From contig CAUDNR010004134.1 of assembly GCA_958430865.1 (NCBI GenBank), positions 75,093-139,092 of the forward strand: a stretch of DNA of 64,000 nucleotides, read 5' to 3'. The translations under genes were made by a program, and so were the position numbers. Shown here piece by piece: positions 44,570-57,978 of the stretch. The stretch comes from Entrophospora sp. SA101. Its lineage: Eukaryota > Glomeromycota > Glomeromycetes > Entrophosporales > Entrophosporaceae. Positions within the stretch are counted from its first letter, which is position 1, and the number at the start of each line of letters is the position of its first letter. The notes below the pieces were generated by a model that worked only from the letters and a program-made list of their open reading frames with translations, was not told where the DNA came from and ran no database searches.

Positions 44570-45838
44570 TTAAATCTCCATTATTAAAGGTTTGAGTCCT
44601 CTCCAATTCTTCATTAGAATATCCAAAGAATGGCGGCTAACATTATAAACATTACAAGTGATAGCTAATGACTTTAAGTTTACTGGTAGTGTTTCATTTA
44701 ATACTGTCAATATTTTATCAAAATCTAATATACCTTCAGGAAAATTATTAAATCTAATACTTTTTAATTTAATACAATTATTAAGTACTTCCATTAATTT
44801 CTGGTCTAATCCATCTTCATATAATATAGATAAATCTTCTAAATTTTTACAATATTGTGCAATTGATTGAAATAATTTTTCCAATCCATCTGTACAACCA
44901 TCAACAATCAGCCTTTTAAGATTTTTTCCATTGATATTAATAAAATCAGACAAGTCTGACATATATGGTTGAGAAATATATAACCTTACAGATTCAATGT
45001 TTGGCAGTGAAGTATTTTTCAAATTTATCATTTTGCTATTATGACAATTTGATAATACTAAAGTTTTTAAATTTTTAAAAGTTGGTAATAATAAATCCTT
45101 AAAATGATCTCCGTTGCCATAAAATTTATAAGAAATTATTGATTGTGAATGTGTTAATATTGCTTTCCTTAATTCATCTGGTAACATTGATGATTCAATA
45201 AATAATATTAAATATTTAATTTGCTCTTGTGCTTTAATTAGCTGTGCTAAACTATACATATTTTTGTCATTACTACCACATTTTATTGCTAATGATTGAA
45301 TATTTTTACAAATATTTGCTAATTTGTAAAAAAATTTACCACTATCAAAACTACTGCAACTTATTTCACAAAGATTCTGAAAACAATTATCTAATCTATG
45401 ATGATTAATTAATAAATCATAATCTATATAACCAGTAGTACTAAGCTTTCTAATACCTGCTGAATGATCTAAAATAAAATTTGCTAATTTATTCTGTAAA
45501 TTTAATTCTTTACTTTTTACCAGGTATTGAAAATCATAGCAATCACAAAGCATAGTGCAAAATCTGGCATAATTGTATAATGGTAATTTCTCCAATAGTT
45601 CAAATGTTAATTCAATGCAATTTCTATTTAAGAAATCTTTATCTTCTTCTAATATACAATTAATTAATATTTTGGTGCTGTCTTTATGAGCAAATGGATT
45701 CTTCCATAAAGTTGGGATATTTATATTGTGCCATTGTTTGTTGACAAGGATACAAGAATATAATGTTTGGTAATCATCTTCATTGTATTTGAATATTTCA
45801 GTCAGAAGTTCAAGTGGCAAACTAATTATTTCATGCAT
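44570..45838 (-). CDS. F-box protein at the duplication junction, C-terminus shortened
   Basis: 422 residues in a single exon, starting MHEIISLPLELLTEIFKY. The F-box occupies residues 6-47 and degenerate leucine-rich repeats follow. The part coded by 45784-45838 and the whole upstream region are identical to the first F-box gene, whereas from 45783 leftward the two diverge to roughly 85-90 percent. The change from divergence to identity inside one gene makes this the junction of the 18-kb duplication. At the C-terminus a frame shift near 44575 ends the protein at PLIMEI, losing about 30 residues that the paralogues keep. The role would be SCF substrate recognition; whether the shortened protein works is unknown. 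Confidence 0.8.
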   Translation of the reverse strand: MHEIISLPLELLTEIFKYNEDDYQTLYSCILVNKQWHNINIPTLWKNPFAHKDSTKILINCILEEDKDFLNRNCIELTFELLEKLPLYNYARFCTMLCDCYDFQYLVKSKELNLQNKLANFILDHSAGIRKLSTTGYIDYDLLINHHRLDNCFQNLCEISCSSFDSGKFFYKLANICKNIQSLAIKCGSNDKNMYSLAQLIKAQEQIKYLILFIESSMLPDELRKAILTHSQSIISYKFYGNGDHFKDLLLPTFKNLKTLVLSNCHNSKMINLKNTSLPNIESVRLYISQPYMSDLSDFININGKNLKRLIVDGCTDGLEKLFQSIAQYCKNLEDLSILYEDGLDQKLMEVLNNCIKLKSIRFNNFPEGILDFDKILTVLNETLPVNLKSLAITCNVYNVSRHSLDILMKNWRGLKPLIMEI

Positions 45839-46734
45839 TTTTTTTAAGAATAATTTGTTTGATGAAAAAAAATTTTTTATATAAAATTATAATGGCAAAT
45901 ACAACGCCCAAACCAAAAGATTTACCATGCTTATTTGAAATTCTTGTGAAACTAAGGAGAAACTGAAATGGAAACTGAAAGAACATAACTTTTGGCTACT
46001 TTCCTGAATTATTTTCATTACTTAATTGCTAATAATTATTTTATTTGAGCATTTAAAAAAGATAGATAATTCAAGTTCATCTATCTTAGAAGAAAGTGAA
46101 TGAAAAAGGCCTATTGAAGCTCTCATTTATGAAATTTTGAAAGATTAAATTCATCCAATAATTATAGACATAAGAAAATTCATATATATATTCATCTATT
46201 AATTCCATTTATTATGAACATAAAGATATTCAAATTTATTATATATGTATATCCATTAATTATAGATGTAAGAAAGTTCAAATTTATTTTACTTTCTCAA
46301 TATACTCCATCCATTAATTCCATTTATTATGGATGTAAGAAAATTCAAAATTAGAATATGTTTCAAATATTTTTAAATATTCCTTTATAAAAATCTTTAT
46401 TATATATTTATAAATGCAAAAATAAAATAAAAACAAAGTATAAATGCTTGAATATATTTATAATAATAATAATAATAATAACAGTAAGAGGCATGGTGAT
46501 AAGTCACTTCAACCACAAGGAATCTAATTTAAATAGACAAAATATAAAAATATCATTAATAAAAAAACAATAAATCAAATAGTTGTTACTAATAATTGAG
46601 GAAGATTTGTAAAATTCAATAATCTACTTGTATAAACAGGATTTAGATGAATAGTTGCTATAATTGTTGAAAAATTTAAAAGGTTTTTATTTGCTTTCTC
46701 AATATTTTCCTGATTTTTTCTAATTCATCAAGAA

Positions 46735-48126
46735 TCAATCAAACAAACCATAACATTTATTTTCTATTATTGTTAAAAACCCTAAATCTTGATATTTTTC
46801 TAATATTTTTCTTTCATCACTTTCTAGCATATTTTCATACTTATACTTGTCAACTCCTACTACTAAAGGTTTGGGTCCTTTCCAATTATTCATTAGAATG
46901 TCCAAAGAATGGTCACTGACATTATAAACATTACAAGTAAAAGTTATTGACTTTAAGTTTTCTGGTAATGTTTCATTTAATACTGTCAATATTTTATCAC
47001 AATCTATTTCAGCACTAAAATAATTATTAAATACAATACTTTTTAATTTAGTACAATTATTAAGCACTTCCATTAATTCCTGGTCTAATTCATCCTCATA
47101 TAATATAGATAAATCTTCTAAATTTTTACAATATTGTGCAATTGATTGAAATATCTTTCTCAAGAATTCATCATTCTCACCCCAAACATTTAGATTTTTA
47201 AGATTTTTTCCATTGATATTAATAAAATCAGTCAAGTCTGATGTAAATGGTTGATAAGAAATATATAATTCCACAGATTCAATATTTGGCAGTGAAATAT
47301 TTTTCAAATTTATCATTTTGCTATTGGCATGAATTATTAATTCTAAAGTCTTTAAATTTTTAAAAGTTGGCAATAAGAAACTATTAAAATTATCCTCATT
47401 GCCATGAGATCTATAAAAAATTATTGATTGTGAATGTGTTAATATTGCTTTTTTTAATTCATCTGGTAACATTGTTGATGTAATAGTTAAATATTTAATT
47501 TGCTTTTGTGCTTTAATTAGCTGTGCTAAATTATATATATTTTTGTTATAACTATCACAACATACTGTTAATGATTGAATATTTTTACAAATATTTGCTA
47601 ATTTGTAAAAAAATTCACCACTATCAAAACTCTTACAATCTATTTCATAAAGATTCTGAAAACAATTATCAAATCTATGATGATTAATTAATAAATTATG
47701 ACCTATATAAAAAAAATCAAACTTTCTAATACCTGCTGAGTGATCTAAAATAAAGTTTCCTAATTTATTTTGTAAAATTTGATATAAATCTAAATCTTTA
47801 CTTTTTATCAGGCATTGAAAAATACAATGTTTGGAAAATATAGTACAAAATCTGGCATAATTGTATAATAGTGGTTTCTCCAATAGTTCAAATGTTAATT
47901 CAATGCAATTTCTAGTTAAGAAATCCTTGTCTTCTTCTAATATACAATTAATTAATATTTTGATGCTGTCATCACAAACCAATGGATTCTTCCATAAAGT
48001 TGGAATATTTATATTGTGCCATTGTTTGTTGACAAGAATACAAGAATACAATTCTTGGTAATCATCTTCAATATATTTGAATATTTCAGTCAGAAGTTCA
48101 TGTGGCAAACTATTTATTTCAATCAT
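46735..48126 (-). CDS. F-box protein, duplicate of the 5079-6470 gene
   Basis: The protein is identical to its left copy over all 463 residues (start MIEINSLPHELL at 48124-48126). Whatever produced the duplication, this copy keeps the full F-box, repeats and C-terminus, so if the duplication is real the gene dose is doubled. Confidence 0.85.
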   Translation of the reverse strand: MIEINSLPHELLTEIFKYIEDDYQELYSCILVNKQWHNINIPTLWKNPLVCDDSIKILINCILEEDKDFLTRNCIELTFELLEKPLLYNYARFCTIFSKHCIFQCLIKSKDLDLYQILQNKLGNFILDHSAGIRKFDFFYIGHNLLINHHRFDNCFQNLYEIDCKSFDSGEFFYKLANICKNIQSLTVCCDSYNKNIYNLAQLIKAQKQIKYLTITSTMLPDELKKAILTHSQSIIFYRSHGNEDNFNSFLLPTFKNLKTLELIIHANSKMINLKNISLPNIESVELYISYQPFTSDLTDFININGKNLKNLNVWGENDEFLRKIFQSIAQYCKNLEDLSILYEDELDQELMEVLNNCTKLKSIVFNNYFSAEIDCDKILTVLNETLPENLKSITFTCNVYNVSDHSLDILMNNWKGPKPLVVGVDKYKYENMLESDERKILEKYQDLGFLTIIENKCYGLFD

Positions 48127-48849
48127 TTTTTTTAAGAATAATTTGTTTGTTGCACAATATAAATGAAAAAAAAATTTATTTAAATTAAAATAATTTATTT
48201 TGGAGAACAAGGGCAGCTTTATTGTACCAGCAATTGATGGCCAAGTAATTAATAGTTTATATGTGAGGAATTAAAATGGTAATATGTAGTAAATATATAT
48301 AAGTGTAAATATTATTATATGAACATTATTTAATTAAAAGAATTATTGTTGTATTTAGTTGAGGTAATTATTCATTTATATGATTAGATATTACATTCAG
48401 AAATCAAAAAGGCTCCAGCTCTTTTTATAAGAAAATATTAATTAATAACCATCAAGATTGTAATTTACATTTGCTACCTCCTGCCACTATGTAATCATAT
48501 TTAACATTAAATTAATGCTAATGTTGGCTAATTTTTCTTTACCTATACTTTTAAATTTGCACAAAACTTAGGAGGTTTTTAGACTGAGTCAACCATATAA
48601 TTCTATTTTTACTGATAATTAACACTCTTTCCAATGCACATGTTGAAAGAATATTTTCACAAATCTGATAAAAAGTAAATTGAGAAACAGATACATTGAA
48701 TAGTCATTGTAAAATATTAAAAAAATGGTGATGATCAACAAAATGTGCGCATTTTTTATGTAACGCAGGCGCCCGCACTCAAATTTCCTACTCATTAATA
48801 TTAATAATGCTAAATGATGACGACGGAAAAACTGCGATATTGAGAAATT

Positions 48850-51243
48850 ATGAATGAAGAAGTTTTTGAAGATTTAATTGCTGATATGGATTCAGTTAAC
48901 CTCAACAATAAATCATCATCGAAATCAGAACAAAATTCAAATTTAGTTGATATCACGAAAATTAAAATTGAACAAACTACAACTACGCAAATCACACCTA
49001 AAACATCTACAAAAACACCAACACAAAAGGGTAATAAACGTATAGACATTATTGAAGAATACAATAAACGTAATGCTGAAAAAGAATCTTTAAATTTAGT
49101 TATTATTGGTAAGTTCCTTAACAAACATTTCGTTTTATTAAATGCCCATATTTACGTTAATGTTTATTTATATATATACATTTTATGTACTTCTTTAGGT
49201 CATGTTGACGCAGGAAAAAGTACTTTGATGGGTCATTTACTTTATCTTCTTGGTGAAGTAAATGATAAAACAATGAAAAAATATGAAAGAGAATCATCAA
49301 AGATAGGAAAATCATCTTTTGCCTATGCGTGGGTTCTTGATGAGACTGAAGAAGAAAGAAATAGGTTAGATATATCTTTCTTTCTTAATATATCTCTTTT
49401 TACATATCTCTCTGTGCATAAATATTTAATAAATTTTATTATGTTATTTTTAGGGGTATCACCATTGATATTGCAATGACAAAGTTTGAAACTAAAAATA
49501 AACGATTTACTTTATTAGATGCACCTGGACATCGTGATTTCATTCCTAATATGATTTCCGGAGCAGCACAGGTATTATATTATTCCCAAACGCTTAATTT
49601 TTTCCAGTATATTTAATTTAATTTGTAATAATAATAATTATTATCAGGCAGATGCAGCAATACTTGTAATAGATGCTACAGTAGGTGAATTTGAAGCAGG
49701 ATTTGATGCCAATGGACAAACAAAGGAACATGCATTGCTTGCTAGAAGTTTAGGCGTACAACAATTAGTTGTAGCAATTAATAAATTAGATAATGTAATT
49801 AATTATATGTGTTTAATTTTCTATTAATTGATTTATAAATCAAAAAATCAATTGATCAATCAACCCATTAATTAAATTACTGCAATTATTCTAATCATTG
49901 TACAGGTAGAATGGTCAAAAGATAGATTTGATATAATTGTTTCGAAATTAAGTCAATTCTTATTATCACAAGTTGGATTTAAGAAAAAGGGTGTTTTCTA
50001 TATTCCTTGTAGTGGATTAACAGGAGATAACTTATTAAAAAAAACAGATAAATTATTAGATTGGTATAGTGGACCTACCTTGATCGAACAAATTGGTTTG
50101 TAAAAAAAAATTTTTTAAACCACCATTATTATTAAGTTTTTTTTTTTCAAGGAATATTTTTCTTGCTAAAATCTTTTGATTTTTTTCTTTAATTACAGAC
50201 AAGTTCGAACCACCAGTAAGACTTATAGAAAAACCATTCCGTCTTTCTATAACAGATTTTTTCAAAGGTGGTTCTGGAAGTTTAAGTGGTATTACAGTGG
50301 CAGGAAGAATAGAAACTGGTAGTTTACAAATTGGCGACGAATTAATTATTATTCCTGGCAAAGGACATGCAACAGTAAAAGGTAATAAATAGAAAAATAT
50401 GTTAATTAATTTAATAATATATTTATAATCAATTATATATTTTTTAAAAAAAAAAAAGCAATACAAGTTTTGAATGAATCATTCAAATGGGCAGTTGCCG
50501 GTGATTCTGTTTTAGTTTCTTTGACAGGAATAGACATGATTCAACTTAAGTATGTATGTTAATTATATAATATACTTTTTGATTAATGTATGTAATGTAT
50601 GTATGTATATATATATATATATATATGTTAGATAATAGCGTTGAAATTAAAGTTTGTATTTTTTTGTTTGTTTAATTATAAATAGAGTAGGTTCGATACT
50701 GTGCCCAATATCAAATCCTGTTCCTTTATCATCACAGCTTTTGGTAAGAATTGTTGTATTTGAAGTAAAAATCCCTATTACTAGAGGTTATAATGTAAGT
50801 TACCATTTAATATTTTACTTGGATGTTTCATTTGTTCATTATTTTTTATATATTATTTTTGTTTCATAATATAATAAGGTAATTCTTCATCGACAAAGTT
50901 TAAATGAACCAGCTATTATAACAAGACTTAAATCAATTATTGATAAAACAACTGGAGAGCAAATTAAAAAAAATCCAAGGTAAATAAATTAATATAATAA
51001 TAGTACTAATAGTATAATAATAATAATAATCAGAATTATTCCCAATTCTCTAAAATAAAAAGACATATTCCAAAATCAACAGCTGCTATTGTTGAAATAC
51101 AACTTCCTAACAGACCGATACCTATAGAGACATTTAAAGATAATAAAGAACTTGGAAGAATAATGATAAGAAAAGGTGGAGAAACCATTGCTGCTGGAAT
51201 TGTTACAGAAGTTAGTAGTAGTAATAATAATAATAATATTTGA
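48850..51243 (+). CDS. HBS1: HBS1, duplicate copy
   Basis: All ten exons of the left copy recur with the same splice sites: 48850-49108, 49199-49364, 49454-49571, 49648-49794, 49906-50095, 50199-50381, 50459-50549, 50686-50794, 50879-50979 and 51063-51243. The predicted proteins are the same. A second intact copy of a single-copy translation factor is unusual, which supports checking the assembly. Confidence 0.9.
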
Positions 51244-52272
51244 TTTTATTGTTAACATTAATATTAAATTAAATTTTTCTTAGATTTTATAACTGGTCCC
51301 TGAATTTATTTCTTAAACTATAGATAATGAATTTTGGAATTTTTTTTTATTGTAGAATCTTTTTTAGTATTTTCATTTAACAATAAAATTGATATTTTTT
51401 CTGGTGTTTTTGAATTTCTGGTGACTTCTAATATTTAAAGTGACTTTTATATGTATATTTGACAAGATTAAAACTTTGATATTATTTTGGCAATAATAAT
51501 AAAAGGAATTGGTACTTTTCTATTGTTTCTCATATATTAAGTAATTAAAAAGATGTGCCGCAAGTGATTTCGTTAATTACATGCATCAATCCATGTTAAA
51601 GTTTTAAAAAATAATAGGACAAGATTATCATAGATTATGTAAAGTTGTATGAATTTTGTCTGCAAATTAATTTCATCAAGATTATTATTTTTCTAGAAAA
51701 TTTTTATTTACTAGATAAAGTAAAATATAAGACCAAGTCAAAATTTCATCACATTCAGAGTCGGCATACCAAGGCCAGTCTCTTAACATGTAATACAATT
51801 ATAGATAAAATGATTTTAAGGTTCACATTATTGTATATATAAAAATAAAGATAGATTCTTATCTTTACTAAATCTTGGATGTAGGATTAACGGGTCTAAA
51901 CATTCAATAAAAATACCAAATTCCAACTAATTTGAGATCCTTTATTGATAATATTAAAGAAAAGGTCACATCAAACAATTAATATTAATTATTATATTTA
52001 TTTCAAAAATAGATACAGTATGGTATTGTTTATTATTTTAATCAACTCCAGGCAGGTTTTGAATAAGAATCCATTCATACATAGAATTTAAATCTTCCTT
52101 TTCTTTATGCCCAAATATCTTTCGATTTGTCACTATATCCTTTTCTTCGCTATTGTGTTCCAAGTTTTCTATTTTTGATCGGTTGAGTTTTATCATCTCG
52201 TCCCTTCAAATATCAAAAAGTCACCTGATTGAGTCAAGTGATCAACCCATTTCGTATTTTATAAATTATTTT

Positions 52273-53026
52273 AGGAGTAATTGCACCAAAAATTAAAGAA
52301 GCTCATAAATCCTTATGTGCTGACACGATAGACCAGACAGTTGGCAAAGAAGAGTAAACATTAATTTGGTTATTTTTTTATTTCTATTTTTAATTTTTAT
52401 ATCTTTATTATCATTATTAAATATATAATTCTAAAACTTAATGAGGAGTTTTATTTAATCAGGAGATTACATAAAAAATTTGCTATTTTAATGGCGATAA
52501 TAACAATAATTACTATTTAGGTTACAGTCATACAAGCCAGTGGCCTTCTCATTAGAACAAAACTGGATCTTGGCAACTGTAATTGGATACAAACCTGAGG
52601 TTAAGCTGTAAGTATCTTCTTTAACTTTTCTTATTTTTATGATTATCAATATCACATTCATTTTCTTCATCCATTATTAAAATTATGAGATAGAAGATGC
52701 GGTCTAATTTGAGGAATCAAATTGGTAATAAATTGTTTTTATTTCATTTCATATATATATATATATTTTAGATATTTTAATGTACCAAAAATAACATGTT
52801 CTTCCCAATTGGAAATAAAGGAGAATTAAAGCTAATGAATTTACAAAAGATCATCCTGTCATACAATGTATACCCAGAAACAACATGCTTTTACAAATCA
52901 ATTGTTGTCCTTCCACCTAGTAGGATTACACTATCAAAAAAGAGCTGTTATTTACTTGAGTTTGAGGATGATGGACATGCTCATAGATGTGTAGAATCTC
53001 AATATATACTTGATATTCCAAAAGGT
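52273..53026 (+). pseudogene. SGF29-like pseudogene, duplicate copy
   Basis: It carries the same two Tudor-like pieces and the same frame break as the left copy, so the gene was already broken before duplication. Confidence 0.55.
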
Positions 53027-53215
53027 AATTATTATAATCATAATCATTATTATTATGACTCTTATTTTATGCTTTTACATTCCTTTACCATATAAATATA
53101 ACATATTAGAAATTCTCTATACTTACATTATTAAAGCCATTAGATCTGTACCATACATTCATTACTGACAAGTGTTGCAAATTACACTTTCTGTGTTTTT
53201 AAAACTATTTGTTGA

Positions 53216-53826
53216 ATAATGAAATTATTGGCAACAATTGAAGGAGGGACCACTACAATACACCTCTGGTAATGTTTTGAGTGCCCACAACAATTGGTGG
53301 ATCCCAAAAAACATTTGATGCTCGAATATTAACTTGGTAGGCAATAAGGTTTGAAGCAATACAACCAGCAGGGTATTACTATTTTTTTTATAGAGTTCTA
53401 AATTCCCACTATCATATTGCGAAAGTCGCATCTTAAGACTAAAACAGTGGATCAATCTTAATTATTTTATCAATGATTATGATGGAAGTTTTTGTTGTTC
53501 ACCAGATGGATTTTTTAACTCAAGGAAGTTCACCATTTAAAGTTTTTAGTTTAAATTCTTTTGACAAATTCATGATGCCCAAAATGTCCATGTACCACAT
53601 TCTAATTATCTTAGTCCTTGAAAGAAGGTTCATCTATTTGGTATTCAAGATAAAGCAGTATTGAACGTTCTTGGTAAAGATGAATTGGTAAGAAAGATCT
53701 TAACAATACACTTGGTATGGTCATTGATGGAATAAAGAAATCGAATAAAGATGAGAAGCATTTAAAGATTACTTGTGATAATGCTGGTGAACAAAACAAA
53801 AATAACTATTTGATTTTAAATTTTAT
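53216..53826 (+). pseudogene. QNKNN-motif transposase-like pseudogene, duplicate copy
   Basis: Same fragments and same stops as at 11560-12170. Confidence 0.4.
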
Positions 53827-54002
53827 GGTTCCTGGGAATGCCAAATCAATGTGATTGCATCTCAAAAAACTATATCAAAAGACAGTGCTATGATATTTTG
53901 ATATTTATATGACCGTCATTATGATAATCATTATAAAGTGATTGTTTTTATTAAAATGTTTGATAAATTATATTATAAATAAAAAATTTATGAAAATGAA
54001 TA

Positions 54003-56879
54003 TTAATTTACTAAAATAGAATGAGCATTATTGTCATCAAACATAGGTTCATCTAAAACTTTCTTTATATTTTGCCAAGCTATAGTATGATAATCTAGAT
54101 CTCTATAAATAGCACTTCGTTCACATAATGCTAAAATATTATTAGGTTCATTTTCCAACACTTTATGAAAATCTACCAACGACCGATTGATACATCCACG
54201 ATAACACAATGCCCTAAGCTGTTCTTTGGTATAATTAATTGGTTCCATTGTATTGGAATTGATTCCTAATGCATTGTTGAAATCTTTCAATGCTGCCTCT
54301 TTTTGGTTTCCTTTGGAATGATAAAGAGTCCCTCTTGCAACATATAATGGTATTATGTCATTTAAAACAACTTGTCCGGTTAGATTTATTACTTCAATTG
54401 GGCCCGCCATTTTATTCTTATCACCTAGATTCATCTTATCAATTTGTTTTTCTTTTTCCGCAATTAACTTTGTTAATTCTTCAATTGCCTCATCTGTCTT
54501 ATTAAAATATTGATAAACTTCGAATTTTGCAGACATAAATATTGTATTTTTTGGTGAAAGTTTCAGCAATTCATCATAATCTTTAATTGCATCTTCATAT
54601 CTACACAATTCCAATAACAATCTAGCTCGATTCTCCAAATATTTCAAGTTTTTGGGTTCTGATTTCACCAATTGGCACCAATCATTCAATGCATCGTAAT
54701 ACTGATCTTGTGACTCGTAAATTTTTGCTCTATGAAGCAATATTTCTTTATTTTTAGGGGTTTTTTCCAACAATTTACTTAAATCTGATACAGCACCCTT
54801 ATGGTCACCAAGTTCTTCATATATTAAAGCTCTCAATTCGTATGAATTAGTATTATTCTCTTCTAATTCCAAGGATTTATTGATGTCATTTAAAGCTTCA
54901 TTGAATTTATTCAGTTTATATAATGATTCACTTCTATCATGTAAGGCAATTGGATCATTCGGCTTCAATTTTAACACTTTATCAAAATCCTTTATTGCTT
55001 CATTATATTTTTTTGTATATGAAAAAGTTTTGCCTCGATATCGATAGCCTGAAGGATTATTTGGTTCGATTGAGATTGATTTTTCTAAATCTAGCACAGC
55101 TAGATTATATTTTCCACTTAATGTATATATTTTTCCACGATTTCTTAAAAGTTTAGCATTTTGTGGTTCTATTCCAATAGCAGAATTCATATCTGACAAT
55201 GAATTAACATAGTCCTTTCGTTCCCTATAGACTTTTGCTCTGGAAAGATATGCAAGAACGTTTTTTGCATCGATTGATAATGCTTTATTCAAATCACTCA
55301 ATGCCTCATCATATCTTTTCAGAGCTTTATAGACAGTTCCTCTTTCAGATAGTCTTTTTGCATCATTTGGAAATAGTTTTAATGATTCATCCAACAAATT
55401 TAATGCATCATCATACCGATTCAATTGTGCATAGAGTTGATTAAGTAATGTGGCAGCTTTAGCATCATTCCCCTTACCAATCTTTAATGCTAATTTAGCA
55501 TCTCCTACTGCATCTTGGTATTGCCGTAAAATTTGATAAATTTGTGCACGTCTTCTATAAGTAGATGCTTTAGGTTTCAAATTTAATGCTTTAGTGTAAT
55601 CATTAAGTGCCTCTTTATATCTAGATAAACCTTGATATGCTTGACCTCGATTACTGAATAGAGATGCAGTAATGGCAGATTTAGGATCTAGCGATAGTCC
55701 AATTAATTGTTCTAAATCATTCAATGATTCCTCATATTTTTCTAATAATTTAAATAATTTTGCTCTTTTTAGTATAAGCAAAGGATTTGTTGGAGACAGA
55801 TCCAAAGCTTTAGTGATATCTTTTAATGATTTTTGATAATTTGATAATTTTTTATAAGTATCCCCTCTAAGATGTAAAGCGTCAATATTGTCGGGTTCTG
55901 CCAACAAAACTATATTTAAACTACCAATTGCTAACGAGAACTCATTTCTTTGATAATGTATCAAAGCTTGTTTATTTAATAACCAAGGATCTTGTGATTT
56001 AATTAGCAGTCCTGCATTCACATGGTAAATCATTTCGGAGTTATTTTTCTCTTGTGTAAAATACTCGGCACAAATTTTATGTGATTCAAATGCCAATGTA
56101 TTATTTGGTTCTATTTTCAATGCTTTACGTAATTCATCGATTGCTTGGTTTTTCTTATCAAAATCTCTGTACAATAATATTCCACGTAGAAATAGAGCAT
56201 GTGATTTATCTGGTTTGAGTTTAAGAACATGGTCCAAATCTTCAAGTGCTTGTGATTTCTCACCAAGATTTAGAAAAATCTCTGCCCGTTCACATCTGTA
56301 TGTACATGAGTTGGGTTTATTTTGAATTAATTTTGTACAATGTTCTAAAGATTCTTTGTGATTCTTTAATTTGATTGCCTTCAATAATTTTTGCCTTGTT
56401 GGATTTAATTTATTTGGTACCATCGATGCGATTAAATTTCTCCCGCCGCTATTACTATGTTCTGTTTTCGATCTAGGATACTGCTTATCTTTGTCTTTTT
56501 TATTAAAACTTTTGATGCTGAATGATCTTGGCTTTTTATGGAAAGTTGAAGAAGGAACGCCAGGATTAACATTATTATCATTGTCATCATCATCATCATC
56601 ATTACTATCGACAACATCACAACTATAAATACTATTTATTTTACTGCCTTCTCCATTGATACTACTGTCTCTTCTACGACCGTGACCTTTGCCATTACTA
56701 CCACCTGTTTTACTGCCATAATCACCATTTACGTCATCAATTTTTTTTTTACCCTGTTTATTTTAACACATATTTATTAATGCGTTGAAACGACCTTGTT
56801 AACCAGAAAAAAACATTATATCTACCTCTCTGTTTTCATCAGAATCGTGAGATTTTCCTCCAAGCATATTTAAATCCAT
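54003..56879 (-). CDS. Large TPR-repeat protein, duplicate copy
   Basis: Exons 56879-56826 and 56753-54003, 934 residues, with the same protein as the left copy, including the aspartate run and about twenty tetratricopeptide repeats. Long internally repetitive genes tend to diverge by slippage; no difference was seen. Confidence 0.85.
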
Positions 56880-57722
56880 TCTTATTTATAATTTACAATA
56901 TAAGTTGATAGAGTGAGTAATTCGATAAATTAATAAATTTACAAAAAAAAAAATTTATAAACAAAGAGAAAAAACGAGCGAAAAACTTTGGAAAATATTT
57001 AAAAGAAGAAAAAGAAGAAAAAAAAGTGGATTAAATAATGATGATTATTACAATATGCTTTTTATAAATTTGGAAATTTGTATGAGGGATACATACATGT
57101 TACAATCCAAAATTTTTATTTTGTATATTTGACCACCCAACGTGTCTCTGTTCTATTTATAGGATATTTATTGCTAATTAAAATTTATATCAAAAAACAA
57201 ACAAAAACCAATTAAATAATAATCTCAATTATTAATACAAAAGATTAGCCATCCCTCTTGCTCCGCTGAATTCAACCTCCCATTTGCTCGGCGATTAATA
57301 CCTTCAATTGCCACAAAGAAGATATACTATTAAATCAGTAACTTCGAATCTCGCCATAACAAATCTTTTAGCTGAATCACCTTCAGTCAAAATTAATTAC
57401 AGTATTGAGCACCTTTGATGTTGGCAGTAGAAGCAATTGCACGAACAGATGGCCTTTCCAACTACATTTACATTGTATGATTCATTTTACCTAACGTTTT
57501 GCTTGTATGTTTGCTTGCTTTGGTCTCTTTTTTTTTTTTTTGTTATTATTATACGGAAGTGTTATCCGACTTGCATTTTATTTGATGGGATACAGTACAT
57601 ATTAATATATATCGGGATAATATATATATACAATTGATTTTATCTTACTACATTGGTAATAGCTAGTAAACTTGTTTATTAACATAAAATGGGATTATCA
57701 TTTATCAAATGATTTTACAAAA

Positions 57723-57940
57723 ATGGAAAAACAACAATTAAATGTTGTAAAAATAAACTTACAAAAGAAAGAATGCATTTAATTCCTCCCTCCGGTTTTT
57801 CCATTCGCGTTGAAGTTCCTCCTGGAGGTACTATATACAAAGCAAATGTGACATTGGACGCTGCTATTACTATAGAACTATTGCTGAAGTCCGTTAAAGA
57901 ATACTTTGGAAAAGAAAATAAAAAATATGACGACTATAAA

Positions 57941-57978
<38 letters not shown>

